A DNA stretch of 64,000 bases from JANPLD01 sp964445765 (GCA_964445765.1 CAYULD010000003.1:124001-188000); one strand, 5' to 3'. Positions 51,230-60,813 are shown, counted from the first letter of the stretch. Program-made: numbers and translations. Notes: a model not told the origin generated them from the letters alone.

Positions 51230-52069
51230 TTATATTCCTCTTGGATTTTTATTTTTATCAAATGCACCTTGCCCTAAAATAAAGCTGATTGCACCGCATA
51301 AGCGAGCTTTATATTTTATCTTCTTCAATTTATTAAATGATAGAATATAAAGCAAATATTTTAATGAGTAACTAAAAATTATTGAGAAAGCCCGCTTAAA
51401 AAACTCACATTTTGAATAATGTTTTTTGTAAAAATATAATTTTGACCAAGCCGAATGCCAATATTTTAGATATTCAATTTTTGGATTAGGCGTTGATGAT
51501 TTGCCAACTAAATGTTTTAATAAAATATTTTTACAAATTAATAAATCAAGCCCAGCATTTTCAATGCGTTTGCATAAATCAGTTTCTTCATAATATAGAA
51601 AAATATTTTCATCAAAAAAACCAATTTTTCTGAGGTTTTCCATCTTAAAAAGCATTGTTGCGCCAACCACCCAATTAGTTTTCTCCGCGGTAAGATTTTG
51701 AGATGTAATAAATTCCCTCTCATCAGTTGCAGGGGCAATCACACCAAGATTTTTATAATTTTTTGCAAGCTCTAGAAGTTTGAGAATAGAGGTTTCATCA
51801 GAGATTATATCTGGGTTTAACAAAAAAGCATAATCAGTTTTTACCTCATTAAGCCCAAGATTTGCCCCTTTGCCATAGCCGAGATTTTTTTCAGATTTAA
51901 TGAGTTTAACCTCAGGGAAATTAGATTTTATAAAATCCGCCGTTTCATCTTTGCTTGCGTTATCAACAATAATAATTTCAAATTTATTATAAATATTGTT
52001 TAGGAATTGCGAAATTATATCCTTGCTGTTATAGGTTACTGAAATAATTGTTAATTCTGTATTTTTCAT
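51230..52069 (-). CDS. Glycosyltransferase family 2, rhamnosyltransferase-like
   Basis: 279 residues from the ATG at 52069; an ATG at 52099 would add ten residues with no family match. The GT-A fold starts TIISVTYNSKDIISQFLNNI, followed by IIVDNASKDET, GYGKGANLGLNEVKTDYAFLLNPDI with the DxD-like motif, and FFDENIFLYYEETDLCKRI. This last motif is common to rhamnosyltransferases of O-antigen loci. Adjacent rmlA supports use of dTDP-rhamnose. Confidence 0.85.
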   Translation of the reverse strand: MKNTELTIISVTYNSKDIISQFLNNIYNKFEIIIVDNASKDETADFIKSNFPEVKLIKSEKNLGYGKGANLGLNEVKTDYAFLLNPDIISDETSILKLLELAKNYKNLGVIAPATDEREFITSQNLTAEKTNWVVGATMLFKMENLRKIGFFDENIFLYYEETDLCKRIENAGLDLLICKNILLKHLVGKSSTPNPKIEYLKYWHSAWSKLYFYKKHYSKCEFFKRAFSIIFSYSLKYLLYILSFNKLKKIKYKARLCGAISFILGQGAFDKNKNPRGI

Positions 52070-53039
52070 GGAATATAAAAAATTTATAACCCGTAACATA
52101 GCAATTCAAAATAAATCCGCAAATTATAATCGTTTATGCGTTTTTTCTCATTTTGATAAAGATAATAAAATTGATGCTTATGTTATAAATTATCTTGAAA
52201 CACTAAAAAAAGCTGATTGTGATATAGTTTTTGTAAGTAATTGCCAAAATATTGATGATTCTGAAATAGCAAAAATTGAAAATATTTCCCATAGAATTAT
52301 TCTCAGAAAAAATGAAGGCTATGATTTCGCCTGCTATTTAACTGGCTTTTATGAAGAGATTGAAAAAGAAAAATACAAGCAAATAATTTTTGCTAATGAT
52401 AGTGTTTATGGCCCTTTTTATGACATTCAAAAGGTTTTTGATGAAATGAATGCTAAAAATTTTGATTTGTGGGGTATAACAGATAATGTTGCTTCTGTTT
52501 ATCATATACAATCATATTTTTTGAGCTTTTCAAACAAGATGCTAAAATTTTTAGATAATCATTTTAGAAATTTTAAGTTTGAAAATAACAAAGAAAATAT
52601 TGTTGCAAATAATGAAGTTAGCCTTTCAAGAAAGGCTTTAGGGGAGGGCTTTAAGATTGGAGCATTGTGTCATCACCAAGATGTAATTTCTTTTGAATCT
52701 AAAAATTTTGATGAAAAATTTATTGCAAAAATAAAACAAAATATCTCTGAAAATTTATTTTATAAAACTGGGCTAAAAAAACTTTTCTCTAAAAAATATA
52801 ATCGTGAAATAAATTTTAGAAAATTTTTTGATGTAAGTCTCGTTCCGCATTTATCAAGTTGGTATAGTTTAATTCAGTATTTTGAAGCACCTTTCATTAA
52901 GGTTTCACTTCTGAAAGACCCTCGCTTAGTGCATTATCATAGTTTTTTATATCGTGATGTTATTAAAAATAAATATCCAAATTTTAATTTAGAACTTATA
53001 GAAAATCACCTTATAAGAATTAGAAAATTAGAGTTATAA
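52068..53039 (+). CDS. Rhamnan-synthesis F-like (RgpF) family protein
   Basis: 323 residues. RLCVFSHFDKDNKIDAYVINYLETLKKADCDIVFVSNC is the hallmark of the RgpF family, and HRIILRKNEGYDFACYLTGFYE, DSVYGPF and DLWGITDN follow. These proteins accompany rhamnose-polymer transferases and are presumed transferases themselves. The ATG and that of the divergent GT2 gene overlap in one CATG, so the usual intergenic space is missing. Confidence 0.82.
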   Translation: MEYKKFITRNIAIQNKSANYNRLCVFSHFDKDNKIDAYVINYLETLKKADCDIVFVSNCQNIDDSEIAKIENISHRIILRKNEGYDFACYLTGFYEEIEKEKYKQIIFANDSVYGPFYDIQKVFDEMNAKNFDLWGITDNVASVYHIQSYFLSFSNKMLKFLDNHFRNFKFENNKENIVANNEVSLSRKALGEGFKIGALCHHQDVISFESKNFDEKFIAKIKQNISENLFYKTGLKKLFSKKYNREINFRKFFDVSLVPHLSSWYSLIQYFEAPFIKVSLLKDPRLVHYHSFLYRDVIKNKYPNFNLELIENHLIRIRKLEL

Positions 53040-53042
53040 AAT

Positions 53043-54038
53043 ATGAAAACAATATTAGTAACAGGTGGTTTGGGCTTTATAGGTAGCAACTTTGTTATTC
53101 AAGAAATCAATGCAGGTAACAGAATAATTAATCTTGATAAAGTTACTTATGCCGCAAATTTTGAGAATGTAAAAGAAGTTGATTCCAATAAAAATTACCA
53201 TTTTATTAAGGGTGATATTTGTGATGCTAATCTTGTAAAAAAAATTTTTGACGAAAATAAAATTGATTGGGTAGCACATTTTGCCGCAGAATCTCATGTT
53301 GATAACTCAATTTCAAAACCATCAGAATTTATAGAAACTAATATAATCGGAACATATAATTTGTTACAAAACGCATTGCAATATTACAGAAATACAAAAG
53401 ATGAAGCATTTAGATTTCTTCACATTTCAACTGATGAAGTTTTTGGAAGTTTAGAAGAAAATTCTGATAAATTTAATGAAGATACAAAATATGATCCATC
53501 TTCGCCATATTCAGCTTCTAAGGCTTCCTCTGACCATTTAGTAAAAGCGTGGCATCGCACATATGGTTTGCCAATTCTTATGACAAATTGCTCTAATAAT
53601 TATGGCCCTCGCCAACATAAAGAAAAATTGATTCCAAAAACAATTTTTTGTTGTTTAGAAGAAAAGCCAATTCCAATTTATGGAAATGGCAAAAATATTC
53701 GTGATTGGATATTTGTTGAAGATCACTGCAAAGGCATTAAACTTACGCTTGAAAAGGGCAGGGTTGGGGAATCTTATTTGTTTGGTGGTAATTGTGAAAA
53801 AAATAATTTAGAAGTTGTGAATATTATTTGCGAAGAAATGGATAAAAGAAAACCTCGCAAAAATGGGGCTTCTTATAAAAATTTAATCAGTTTTGTTAAT
53901 GATAGGCTTGGCCACGATTTTAGATATGCAATAAATGGCAGAAAGGCTGAAAAAGAGTTTGGATATAACCCCAAGCCAGATTTTTCTTTATATATTAATA
54001 AAACTATTGATTATTATATTAGCTATTTGAAATCTTAA
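53043..54038 (+). CDS. rfbB: dTDP-glucose 4,6-dehydratase
   Basis: Second step of dTDP-rhamnose synthesis (RmlB). It has 331 residues, an extended SDR fold with TGGLGFIGSNFV, AAESHVDNSI, STDEVFGSL, YSASKASSDHLVKAW (the YxxxK active site) and NNYGPRQHKEKLIPK. It starts 3 bp after the RgpF-like gene and ends 3 bp before rmlC. Confidence 0.96.
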   Translation: MKTILVTGGLGFIGSNFVIQEINAGNRIINLDKVTYAANFENVKEVDSNKNYHFIKGDICDANLVKKIFDENKIDWVAHFAAESHVDNSISKPSEFIETNIIGTYNLLQNALQYYRNTKDEAFRFLHISTDEVFGSLEENSDKFNEDTKYDPSSPYSASKASSDHLVKAWHRTYGLPILMTNCSNNYGPRQHKEKLIPKTIFCCLEEKPIPIYGNGKNIRDWIFVEDHCKGIKLTLEKGRVGESYLFGGNCEKNNLEVVNIICEEMDKRKPRKNGASYKNLISFVNDRLGHDFRYAINGRKAEKEFGYNPKPDFSLYINKTIDYYISYLKS

Positions 54039-54041
54039 TTT

Positions 54042-54584
54042 ATGCAAATTACTAACCTAGAAATTGAAGGCTTAAAATTAATAAAGCTCAATATTTATAA
54101 TGATAATAGAGGCTTTTTTAATGAAAGATATGTTGAAAGCAAATTTCACGAAATTGGTATAAAAAATAAATTTATTCAAGATAACCATTCTTTTTCTTAT
54201 CAAGGCGTTATAAGGGGTTTGCATTTTCAATCTAACCCAAATCAAACTAAATTAGTTAGCTGTATTCGTGGAAAAATTCTTGATGTTGCCGTTGATATTA
54301 GAAAGAATTCTAAAACTTATGGCAAATATTATTCAATAGAATTATCTGCTGAAAATGGCTTGATGCTGTATATTCCAGCGGGTTTTGCCCACGGTTTTTC
54401 TGCACTTACAGATTGCGATGTGCTTTATAAAGTTGATGGCACTTATAATCCAAAAGGTGAGGGCGGAATAATTTATAACGATAAAACTCTTAATATTGAT
54501 TGGAAAGTTAAAAACGAAATTGTTTCCGATAAAGATAAAAACTTACCGAGCTTTGCTGAATATAATAATTCCGCTATATTTTAA
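54042..54584 (+). CDS. rfbC: dTDP-4-dehydrorhamnose 3,5-epimerase
   Basis: Third step (RmlC). It has 180 residues, a cupin with FNERYVES, QDNHSFSYQGVIRGLHFQSNPNQTKLVSCIRGKILDVAVDIRKNS and IPAGFAHGFSALTDCDVLYKV, carrying the His and Tyr of the active site. It is in frame with the rest of the unit. Confidence 0.96.
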   Translation: MQITNLEIEGLKLIKLNIYNDNRGFFNERYVESKFHEIGIKNKFIQDNHSFSYQGVIRGLHFQSNPNQTKLVSCIRGKILDVAVDIRKNSKTYGKYYSIELSAENGLMLYIPAGFAHGFSALTDCDVLYKVDGTYNPKGEGGIIYNDKTLNIDWKVKNEIVSDKDKNLPSFAEYNNSAIF

Positions 54585-54592
54585 TTTTTTCT

Positions 54593-55495
54593 ATGAATAT
54601 TTTGGTTTTTGGAAAAACAGGGCAAATTGCCTCAAATTTTTTTGAGATACATAAAAACTATAACAAATTTAATTTTTATTTTGCCACTCGTGATGAAGCA
54701 GATTTTAGCAAGCCTTCTGCTATATTTGAGTATCTTAATAATCTCAAATTTAAGCCAGATTATATTATTAATGCGGTTGCTTATACGGCAGTTGATAAGG
54801 CAGAAGATGAAAAAGATTTATGTGATAATATCAATGTAAAATCAGTAAAAATTATAGCAGAATTTTCTAAGAAAAATAATGTTATTTTAATTCACTATTC
54901 AACAGATTATGTTTTTGATGGTGCTGGGCAAGAGCCATTTTTAGAGAGTAATTTTGAAAATCTAAAGCCGTTAAATTATTATGGTTTGAGCAAATTGAAA
55001 TCAGAGCAAGAAATAATAAATTCGCGTTGTAAGTATTTTATATTTAGAATTAGTTGGGTTTATAATCATAGTGGTAAAAATTTTCCTTTAACTATTTTGC
55101 GTTTAGCAATTGAAAGGGAAGAGTTGAAAATTGTTTCTGATCAATTTGGAAGCCCTTGCTATGCTAAAGATATTGCGGTTGCAGGGTTAAAATTAATTGA
55201 TGATTTATCTAAACAAAATGATGATTCTGAGAATATTTTTGGGGTTTATCACTTAACACCTCAAGAATATATTTCTTGGTATGATTTTACGAATTTGATT
55301 ATTGAGCAGGCTAAAATAAATAAATTATCGCTTAAGGTAAAAAATATTTTGCCAATAAAATCTGAGGAGTTTTTGTTGCCAGCTAAAAGACCAAAAAATT
55401 CTCGGCTAAATTCAGATAAAGCAAAAAATAAATTAGGTTTGGAACTTCCTAAAATAAAAACATCTCTAGAGGAATTTTTTTCTAAAGTATTTTAA
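54593..55495 (+). CDS. rfbD: dTDP-4-dehydrorhamnose reductase
   Basis: Fourth step (RmlD), 300 residues. FGKTGQIASNFFEI at the N-terminus, NAVAYTAVDKAEDE, HYSTDYVFDGAGQEPF, PLNYYGLSKLKSEQ and FRISWVYNHSGKNFPLTI are the family's NADPH-binding and YxxxK segments. It is the last gene of the plus-strand unit and completes the four-enzyme set. A composite repeat follows. Confidence 0.96.
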   Translation: MNILVFGKTGQIASNFFEIHKNYNKFNFYFATRDEADFSKPSAIFEYLNNLKFKPDYIINAVAYTAVDKAEDEKDLCDNINVKSVKIIAEFSKKNNVILIHYSTDYVFDGAGQEPFLESNFENLKPLNYYGLSKLKSEQEIINSRCKYFIFRISWVYNHSGKNFPLTILRLAIEREELKIVSDQFGSPCYAKDIAVAGLKLIDDLSKQNDDSENIFGVYHLTPQEYISWYDFTNLIIEQAKINKLSLKVKNILPIKSEEFLLPAKRPKNSRLNSDKAKNKLGLELPKIKTSLEEFFSKVF

Positions 55496-55535
55496 GTGGA
55501 TAGACCTATATTTTTATTACTAAAAAAATTCGGGC

Positions 55536-55628
55536 TATGACAATTAAGCCCTAAGCCCCAAGCCCCACAACCCCTATAAGCCCTTTGTTAATGCCCCCCT
55601 CTTAATCTCCCCCCGCAAGCAGGGGGAG
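55536..55628 (-). repeat. Composite repeat BD, inverted copy
   Basis: CCCTAAGCCCCAAGCCCCAC and CCCCCCTCTTAATCTCC run before CCCCGCAAGCAGGGGGAG. Read on the other strand this is the same hairpin and G-rich tract as at 24676-24747 and 26361-26431. It separates rmlD from the carA 3' end and may act as a bidirectional terminator. Confidence 0.7.
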
Positions 55629-55663
55629 AAATTATAGAGAGTATAACTAATCACTTGCACTAA

Positions 55664-56830
55664 CTAGGCGGCTTTAACTTTTCTTCGCTCTAAAATTTCT
55701 GTGAATTTAGAAAATAGATATTCTGCATCTTTTGGCCCGGGGGCGGCTTCTGGGTGATGTTGAACTGAGAAAACATCTTTGCCTATAAGCTCAATTCCTT
55801 CATTAGTATTATCAAAGAGTGAAATGTGAGTTTCTTTAACATTTTTAGGAAGTGATTCTCTAGTTACTGCAAAGCCGTGATTTTGGCTGGTGATTTCTAC
55901 CTTTCCAGTATTAAGATTTTTTACAGGGTGATTCGCCCCCCTATGCCCTTGATGCATCTTGATAGTTTTACAACCAAGTGCGGTTGCAAGTAGTTGATGG
56001 CCTAAGCAAATACCAAAAACAGGAATATCAGATTCAACTATTTCTTTAATCACTGAGCCTGCATATTTAGCAGTTTGTGAAGGGTCTCCGGGGCCGTTTG
56101 AAAGAAATACACCATCAGGGTTATGAGATAAAATTTCTTTTGCAGAAGATTTTGCCGGCAGAACTACAACCTCACAATTTTGTGCAACTAAATTTCTCAA
56201 AATATTTCTTTTAATGCCAAAATCTAAGGCAACAATTTTATACTTAAAATTATTACATTTTGGGAAAATATCTTCATCAGCATTCCAAATGCCTTCTTGC
56301 CAATTGTATGATTTATCAGTTGAAACCTCTGCGGCAAGCTCAAGCCCTTCCATTTTTGGCGTTTGTTTTAGTTTTTCAGTTAGCTCAGAAATATTGATTT
56401 GCGATAAATTTTCTTTATATGAGATTATACAATTTTGTGCACCCTTTAACCTTATATGCCTTGTGATAGCCCTTGTATCAACGCCACTTATGCCTGTTAT
56501 ACCCTCACTTGTAAGCCAATTTACAAAATGATTTTCAGAGCGATAATTAGATGGGTTAGTAACTTCCGCAGAGGTTATAAGGCCTTTAGCAAAAACTTTT
56601 TTGCTTTCATAATCATTTTTATTTGCACCAACATTGCCAATATGTGGAAAAGTAAAATTTATAATTTGTTTGTGGAAAGATGGATCAGTAAGTGATTCTT
56701 GATAACCAGTTATTGAAGTATTAAAGCATATTTCACCAGTTGTTTCACCTTTTTTGCCAATGCCATAACCATAAAAAATACTTCCATCTTCAAGTAATAA
56801 AACTGCATTTTTTTTAGGAATTAAAGACAT
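55664..56830 (-). CDS. carA: Carbamoyl phosphate synthase small subunit
   Basis: Glutaminase subunit supplying ammonia to CarB for pyrimidine and arginine synthesis. It has 388 residues from the ATG at 56830; a TTG at 56836 is less likely. The N-terminal domain opens AVLLLEDGSIFYGYGIGKKGETTGEICFNTSITGYQE. The class I glutaminase domain has FGICLGHQLLATALGCKTIK with the nucleophile Cys, and FSVQHHPEAAPGPKDAEYLF with the His/Glu pair. carB is not in the window. Confidence 0.96.
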   Translation of the reverse strand: MSLIPKKNAVLLLEDGSIFYGYGIGKKGETTGEICFNTSITGYQESLTDPSFHKQIINFTFPHIGNVGANKNDYESKKVFAKGLITSAEVTNPSNYRSENHFVNWLTSEGITGISGVDTRAITRHIRLKGAQNCIISYKENLSQINISELTEKLKQTPKMEGLELAAEVSTDKSYNWQEGIWNADEDIFPKCNNFKYKIVALDFGIKRNILRNLVAQNCEVVVLPAKSSAKEILSHNPDGVFLSNGPGDPSQTAKYAGSVIKEIVESDIPVFGICLGHQLLATALGCKTIKMHQGHRGANHPVKNLNTGKVEITSQNHGFAVTRESLPKNVKETHISLFDNTNEGIELIGKDVFSVQHHPEAAPGPKDAEYLFSKFTEILERRKVKAA

Positions 56831-56906
56831 AAACAATTTTTTATTTTGGGCAAAATTTCTAGATTTAATAATTATTTTATATATAAAATCTAGTAAAAAA
56901 TTTCTA

Positions 56907-59252
56907 ATGCACCAATTTAATCAAATTTTATCTTCGCTAAACCCTGAACAATTAGATGCTGTAAGCCATACAGAAGGTGCATTGTTAGTTTTAGCGGGTG
57001 CTGGCACTGGAAAAACAAAAGTTTTAACTACAAGAATTGCCTATATTTTACAAAATCGTTTGGCTTGGCCAAGCCAGATTTTAGCCGTTACTTTTACCAA
57101 TAAAGCCGCGAAAGAGATGGAGCATAGAATCCACCAAATGGTTGGGGATATTTCTGCGGGGCTTTGGCTTGGAACATTTCATTCTATAAGCCTTAAAATT
57201 CTTAGGAAATATCCGCTATTAGTAGGCTTAAAAGAAAATTTTAGCGTTATAAACTCTGAAGATCAACTTCGCTTGATTAAAGAAATTATGCTAGAAAAAC
57301 AAATTGATGTTAAAAAATTTAATCCTAAGGCAATTTCAGCACAAATTAATCGCTGGAAAGATAGGGCGGTAAACCATGAAAGCCTAACCGATGATAGTGA
57401 TTTAGCCGCAGAAATATATCAAGATTATCAAAGAAGATGTGAACTTCTAAATATCATAGATTTTGGTGATATTATTCTTAAATGCATAAATTTATTTAGA
57501 AATAATGAAGATATTTTAAGCGAGTTTCATAATAAATTTAAGTATATTTTGGTTGATGAATATCAAGATACCAACACCGCACAATATTTGTGGTTGCGGT
57601 TGCTTGCACAGGCGAAACAAAATATATGCTGTGTGGGTGATGATGACCAATCAATCTATGGTTGGCGAGGCGCAGAAGTTGGAAATATTCTTCGCTTTGA
57701 AAAAGATTTTGCCAATCCAAAAATTATAAGGCTTGAAACGAATTATCGTTCTACCACTCAAATATTAGCAGGGGCAGATGCGGTGATTGCAAATAACCAA
57801 AATCGCTTAGGCAAAATCTTAAAAGCTAATAATGGCAGTGGTGATGCCATAAAATTAGTTTCACTTTGGGATGATAGAAGTGAGGCAAATTATATCGCAG
57901 ATGAAATAGAAGCCCAGCAACAAATTTACAAAAAACGCCTTGATAATATGGCGATTTTAGTTAGGGCGGGCTATCAAACTAGGGCTTTTGAAGAATGTTT
58001 TATACGCAGGGCAATTCCTTATAGAATTCTTGGTGGTTTAAGATTCTATGAAAGAATGGAAATTAGAGATGTAGTTGCTTATGTTAGAGCTTGCATTACA
58101 CCAGAAAATGATTTGGCGATTGATAGAATAATTAACCTGCCAAAGCGTGGGCTTGGTGAAAAAACTTTGAACGATCTTAAAAAATTCGCAAGCAATAATA
58201 ATATCAGCCTTTTTGATGCGATATATAATAATATTTATTCAAATGAGATTGAAAAAGATTTTTCACTTTCTTTTGCGAGTAGCCCTCAGCCTAACTCTCT
58301 CCCAGAGGGGGTTGAGGATTTATTTAGCCTTGAAAAAAACCCCTCTCCCATTGGGAGAGGGGAAGGGGTGAGGGCTAATACAAAACCCACTCTAAACCTA
58401 AAGCCGAAAGTTAGGGAAACGCTTAAAAATTTTGTTGATGATTTAATTGCTTGGAAGAATGATTTTGTTGAACAACCCCACGCAAAAGTTGTTGAAAAAA
58501 TTGTTGAAGATTCTGGCTATAAATCAATGTGGGAATCTGAAAAAACCATTGAGGCAAAGGGAAGGCTTGAAAATATAAAAGAATTAATAAACGCCATATC
58601 ACAATTTAGTGATATTTATGAATTTCTTGAACATATAAGCCTTGTTGCAGATGCAGATGATAGACCAGTTGAAGATATGATTTCAATTATGACAATTCAC
58701 GGTGCAAAAGGCTTAGAGTTTGATAATGTTTTCTTGCCCGGTTGGGAAGAAGGGTTATTTCCAAGCCAGCAATCACTTGATGAATTGGGGCGCGAAGGGC
58801 TTGAGGAAGAACGCCGCCTTGCCTATGTTGCAATCACTAGAGCTAAGAAAAATCTCACGATAAGTTTTGCCTCTAGCAGAATGGTTTTTGGAAATATTGT
58901 AAATTCTGTTCCTTCAAGATTTGTTGATGAACTGCCAGAAGATGCGGTTGAAGTAATTAATAAAGCAGGGCTTGGTGCAAATTATAAGGGGAAAAGTTTC
59001 TCTGCAAAACAGGGTGAAAATAATCTCTCAGAAAAGCCAGCGAGATTTGAAATTCCCTCAATAAATAATGGTTTTAATTCTAAAAAAATTAATGATAATT
59101 TACAAAATAAATTTTCAGTTGGTGATAAAGTAAATCACCCAGTTTTTGGTTTTGGCAGAGTGCTAAATATCAACGGAAAACATTTGCAAATTGTTTTTGA
59201 AAAAGCCGCAATAAAAACTCTGCTTGAAGATTTCATTGAAAAAGTTGCTTAG
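56907..59252 (+). CDS. UvrD/PcrA-family DNA helicase
   Basis: Superfamily 1A 3'-5' helicase of repair and replication, 781 residues. Motif Ia/I is LVLAGAGTGKTKVLTTR, motif II VDEYQDTN, motif III GDDDQSIYGWRGAE, motif IV LETNYRST, motif V MTIHGAKGLEFDNVFLPGWEEGLFPS and motif VI AYVAITRAKKNL. The C-terminal Tudor-like domain reads VGDKVNHPVFGFGRVLNINGK. About 32 residues (459-490) are encoded by a palindromic repeat inserted in frame. uvrD and pcrA cannot be separated by eye, and the gene stands alone. Confidence 0.94.
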   Translation: MHQFNQILSSLNPEQLDAVSHTEGALLVLAGAGTGKTKVLTTRIAYILQNRLAWPSQILAVTFTNKAAKEMEHRIHQMVGDISAGLWLGTFHSISLKILRKYPLLVGLKENFSVINSEDQLRLIKEIMLEKQIDVKKFNPKAISAQINRWKDRAVNHESLTDDSDLAAEIYQDYQRRCELLNIIDFGDIILKCINLFRNNEDILSEFHNKFKYILVDEYQDTNTAQYLWLRLLAQAKQNICCVGDDDQSIYGWRGAEVGNILRFEKDFANPKIIRLETNYRSTTQILAGADAVIANNQNRLGKILKANNGSGDAIKLVSLWDDRSEANYIADEIEAQQQIYKKRLDNMAILVRAGYQTRAFEECFIRRAIPYRILGGLRFYERMEIRDVVAYVRACITPENDLAIDRIINLPKRGLGEKTLNDLKKFASNNNISLFDAIYNNIYSNEIEKDFSLSFASSPQPNSLPEGVEDLFSLEKNPSPIGRGEGVRANTKPTLNLKPKVRETLKNFVDDLIAWKNDFVEQPHAKVVEKIVEDSGYKSMWESEKTIEAKGRLENIKELINAISQFSDIYEFLEHISLVADADDRPVEDMISIMTIHGAKGLEFDNVFLPGWEEGLFPSQQSLDELGREGLEEERRLAYVAITRAKKNLTISFASSRMVFGNIVNSVPSRFVDELPEDAVEVINKAGLGANYKGKSFSAKQGENNLSEKPARFEIPSINNGFNSKKINDNLQNKFSVGDKVNHPVFGFGRVLNINGKHLQIVFEKAAIKTLLEDFIEKVA
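58281..58376. repeat. 96-bp palindromic element inserted in frame in the helicase gene
   Basis: It begins AGCCCTCA and ends TGAGGGCT, exact inverted ends. Inside, ACTCTCTCCCAGAGGGGGTT and CCCCTCTCCCATTGGGAGAG form nested hairpins. Its length, 96, keeps the frame, and the encoded peptide (SPQPNSLPEGVED … PSPIGRGEGVRAN) matches no helicase motif. Part of the same family is seen at 12899-12932. Confidence 0.8.
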
Positions 59253-59293
59253 ATTTTTGAAATACTGCATAAAATTAGATTGAGTTCTGAGAT

Positions 59294-59360
59294 GTCATCC
59301 TGACCCTAGAGCGAAGCGAAGGGGAAGGATCTTTAGATGTTTCGCTACGCTCAACATGAC
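59294..59360. repeat. Dispersed palindromic repeat, family A, copy 5
   Basis: It starts GTCATCCTGACCC, carries AGCGAAGCGAAGGGGAAGGAT, and ends TTTCGCTACGCTCAACATGAC. The stem is less regular than in copies 3 and 4. It lies between the helicase and the miaB 3' ends. Confidence 0.75.
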
Positions 59361-59392
59361 AAACTTCAAAATAATTTACTATACAACAAAAA

Positions 59393-60811
59393 CTACTTAC
59401 TAGCTAGTAAAGCCCTATCTTTAACGCTTTCAATATTCACTTCTACAATTTTGTTCATAAATTCTGGGTGGTTTTCAATGATAACGGGCTGATAATATTC
59501 CGTAAAGCCAACTAGATGATTTTCAAATTTTCCTTTGCGATTGAAAAGAACCTTCATTTTTTTGCCAACTTTATCAGCAAGCCTAGCAAACATTTGCTTA
59601 TCTAGAAGAGCTTGTAGCTCAGAAAGCCTTTCTTTTTTAACTTCTGCTGGTGTGGTATCTTCCATATTTGCACCCGGTGTGCCGGGTCTTGCGCTATATA
59701 TAAAAGAATATGAAAGGGTAAAGCCAACATCATTGATTAGTTTTAGAGTATCTCTAAAATCTTGCTCTGTTTCACCCGGAAAGCCAATTATGAAATCAGA
59801 AGAAAACTCAATATCAGGGCGAACATTTCTAAATTTATCAATGATTCTGCGGTAATCATCAGCGGTGTGTTTGCGATTCATTGCTTTTAAGATGCTATCT
59901 GAGCCACTTTGAATTGGCAAATGCACAAAAGGCATTAATTTTGGAAAATCTTTATGGGCATTTATCAAATCATCTTCCATATCCCTTGGGTGAGATGTGG
60001 TGTAGCGAATGCGCTGAATTTGCGGAATATTAGAAAGTTTTTCAATAAGTTTTGCAAGGCTCCAGCTTGAGCCATCAGGGGCTTTGCCGTGAAATGCATT
60101 AACATTCTGGCCAAGTAAATTAAGCTCTATTGTGCCTCTTTCTGCAAGAATTAAGGCCTCACGATAAATTTGATTCACATCTCTTGAAACCTCTGCACCG
60201 CGAGTATAAGGCACAACACAAAAAGTGCAGAATTTATCACAACCTTCTTGAACCGTAAGAAATGCAGATGATTTAACTTCGTGAACATCTTTGGGGGCTT
60301 TTTCATTTTCAATTTCTTCTAGAAGAAAATCAAATTTATCAATCGTTGAAAAATCAAGCTCAACATTACCTTTTGTGCCAGCTTCTGCGTTTTTTACAAG
60401 CATCGGCAAGCGTTGATAGCTTTGTGGCCCAACCACAATATCAACATAAGGTGCACGAGATTTAATTTCAGAACCCTCTGCCTGTGCAACGCAACCAGCA
60501 ACTGCAACAACGGTGTTTTTACCCTCTAGCTTTCGTTTATCCTTAAATTTTTTTATTCTACCTAAATCAGAATACATTTTTTCAGAGGCTTTTTCACGAA
60601 TGTGGCAGGTGTTTAGAACAATTAAATCGCACTCATCAGATATTTCTTTTTCAAGCTGGAAGCCGTGATTTCCCATCGTGCCACCCATTTTTTCAGAATC
60701 ATAAAAATTCATCTGGCAACCATAAGTTTTGATAAACATTTTCTTTTGGCTTTCAGAGTTATTTTCTAAAAATTGAGCTTGATTGCTATTATTTATATTC
60801 GCTTCTTGCAC
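59393..60811 (-). CDS. miaB: tRNA-2-methylthio-N6-dimethylallyladenosine synthase
   Basis: Radical-SAM methylthiotransferase modifying A37 of tRNAs reading UNN codons. It has 472 residues. The N-terminal UPF0004 domain carries YGCQMNFYDSE, LNTCHIREKA and VAGCVAQ for one [4Fe-4S] cluster. The radical-SAM motif is EGCDKFCTFCVVPY (CX3CX2C). A C-terminal TRAM domain follows. The def gene is 2 bp upstream on the same strand. Confidence 0.96.
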   Translation of the reverse strand: MQEANINNSNQAQFLENNSESQKKMFIKTYGCQMNFYDSEKMGGTMGNHGFQLEKEISDECDLIVLNTCHIREKASEKMYSDLGRIKKFKDKRKLEGKNTVVAVAGCVAQAEGSEIKSRAPYVDIVVGPQSYQRLPMLVKNAEAGTKGNVELDFSTIDKFDFLLEEIENEKAPKDVHEVKSSAFLTVQEGCDKFCTFCVVPYTRGAEVSRDVNQIYREALILAERGTIELNLLGQNVNAFHGKAPDGSSWSLAKLIEKLSNIPQIQRIRYTTSHPRDMEDDLINAHKDFPKLMPFVHLPIQSGSDSILKAMNRKHTADDYRRIIDKFRNVRPDIEFSSDFIIGFPGETEQDFRDTLKLINDVGFTLSYSFIYSARPGTPGANMEDTTPAEVKKERLSELQALLDKQMFARLADKVGKKMKVLFNRKGKFENHLVGFTEYYQPVIIENHPEFMNKIVEVNIESVKDRALLASK

Positions 60812-60813
60812 TA

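Noticed and set aside
55664..56836. TTG start for carA at 56836
   Set aside because: An ATG two codons later (56830) aligns with the family N-terminus, so the TTG is not needed.
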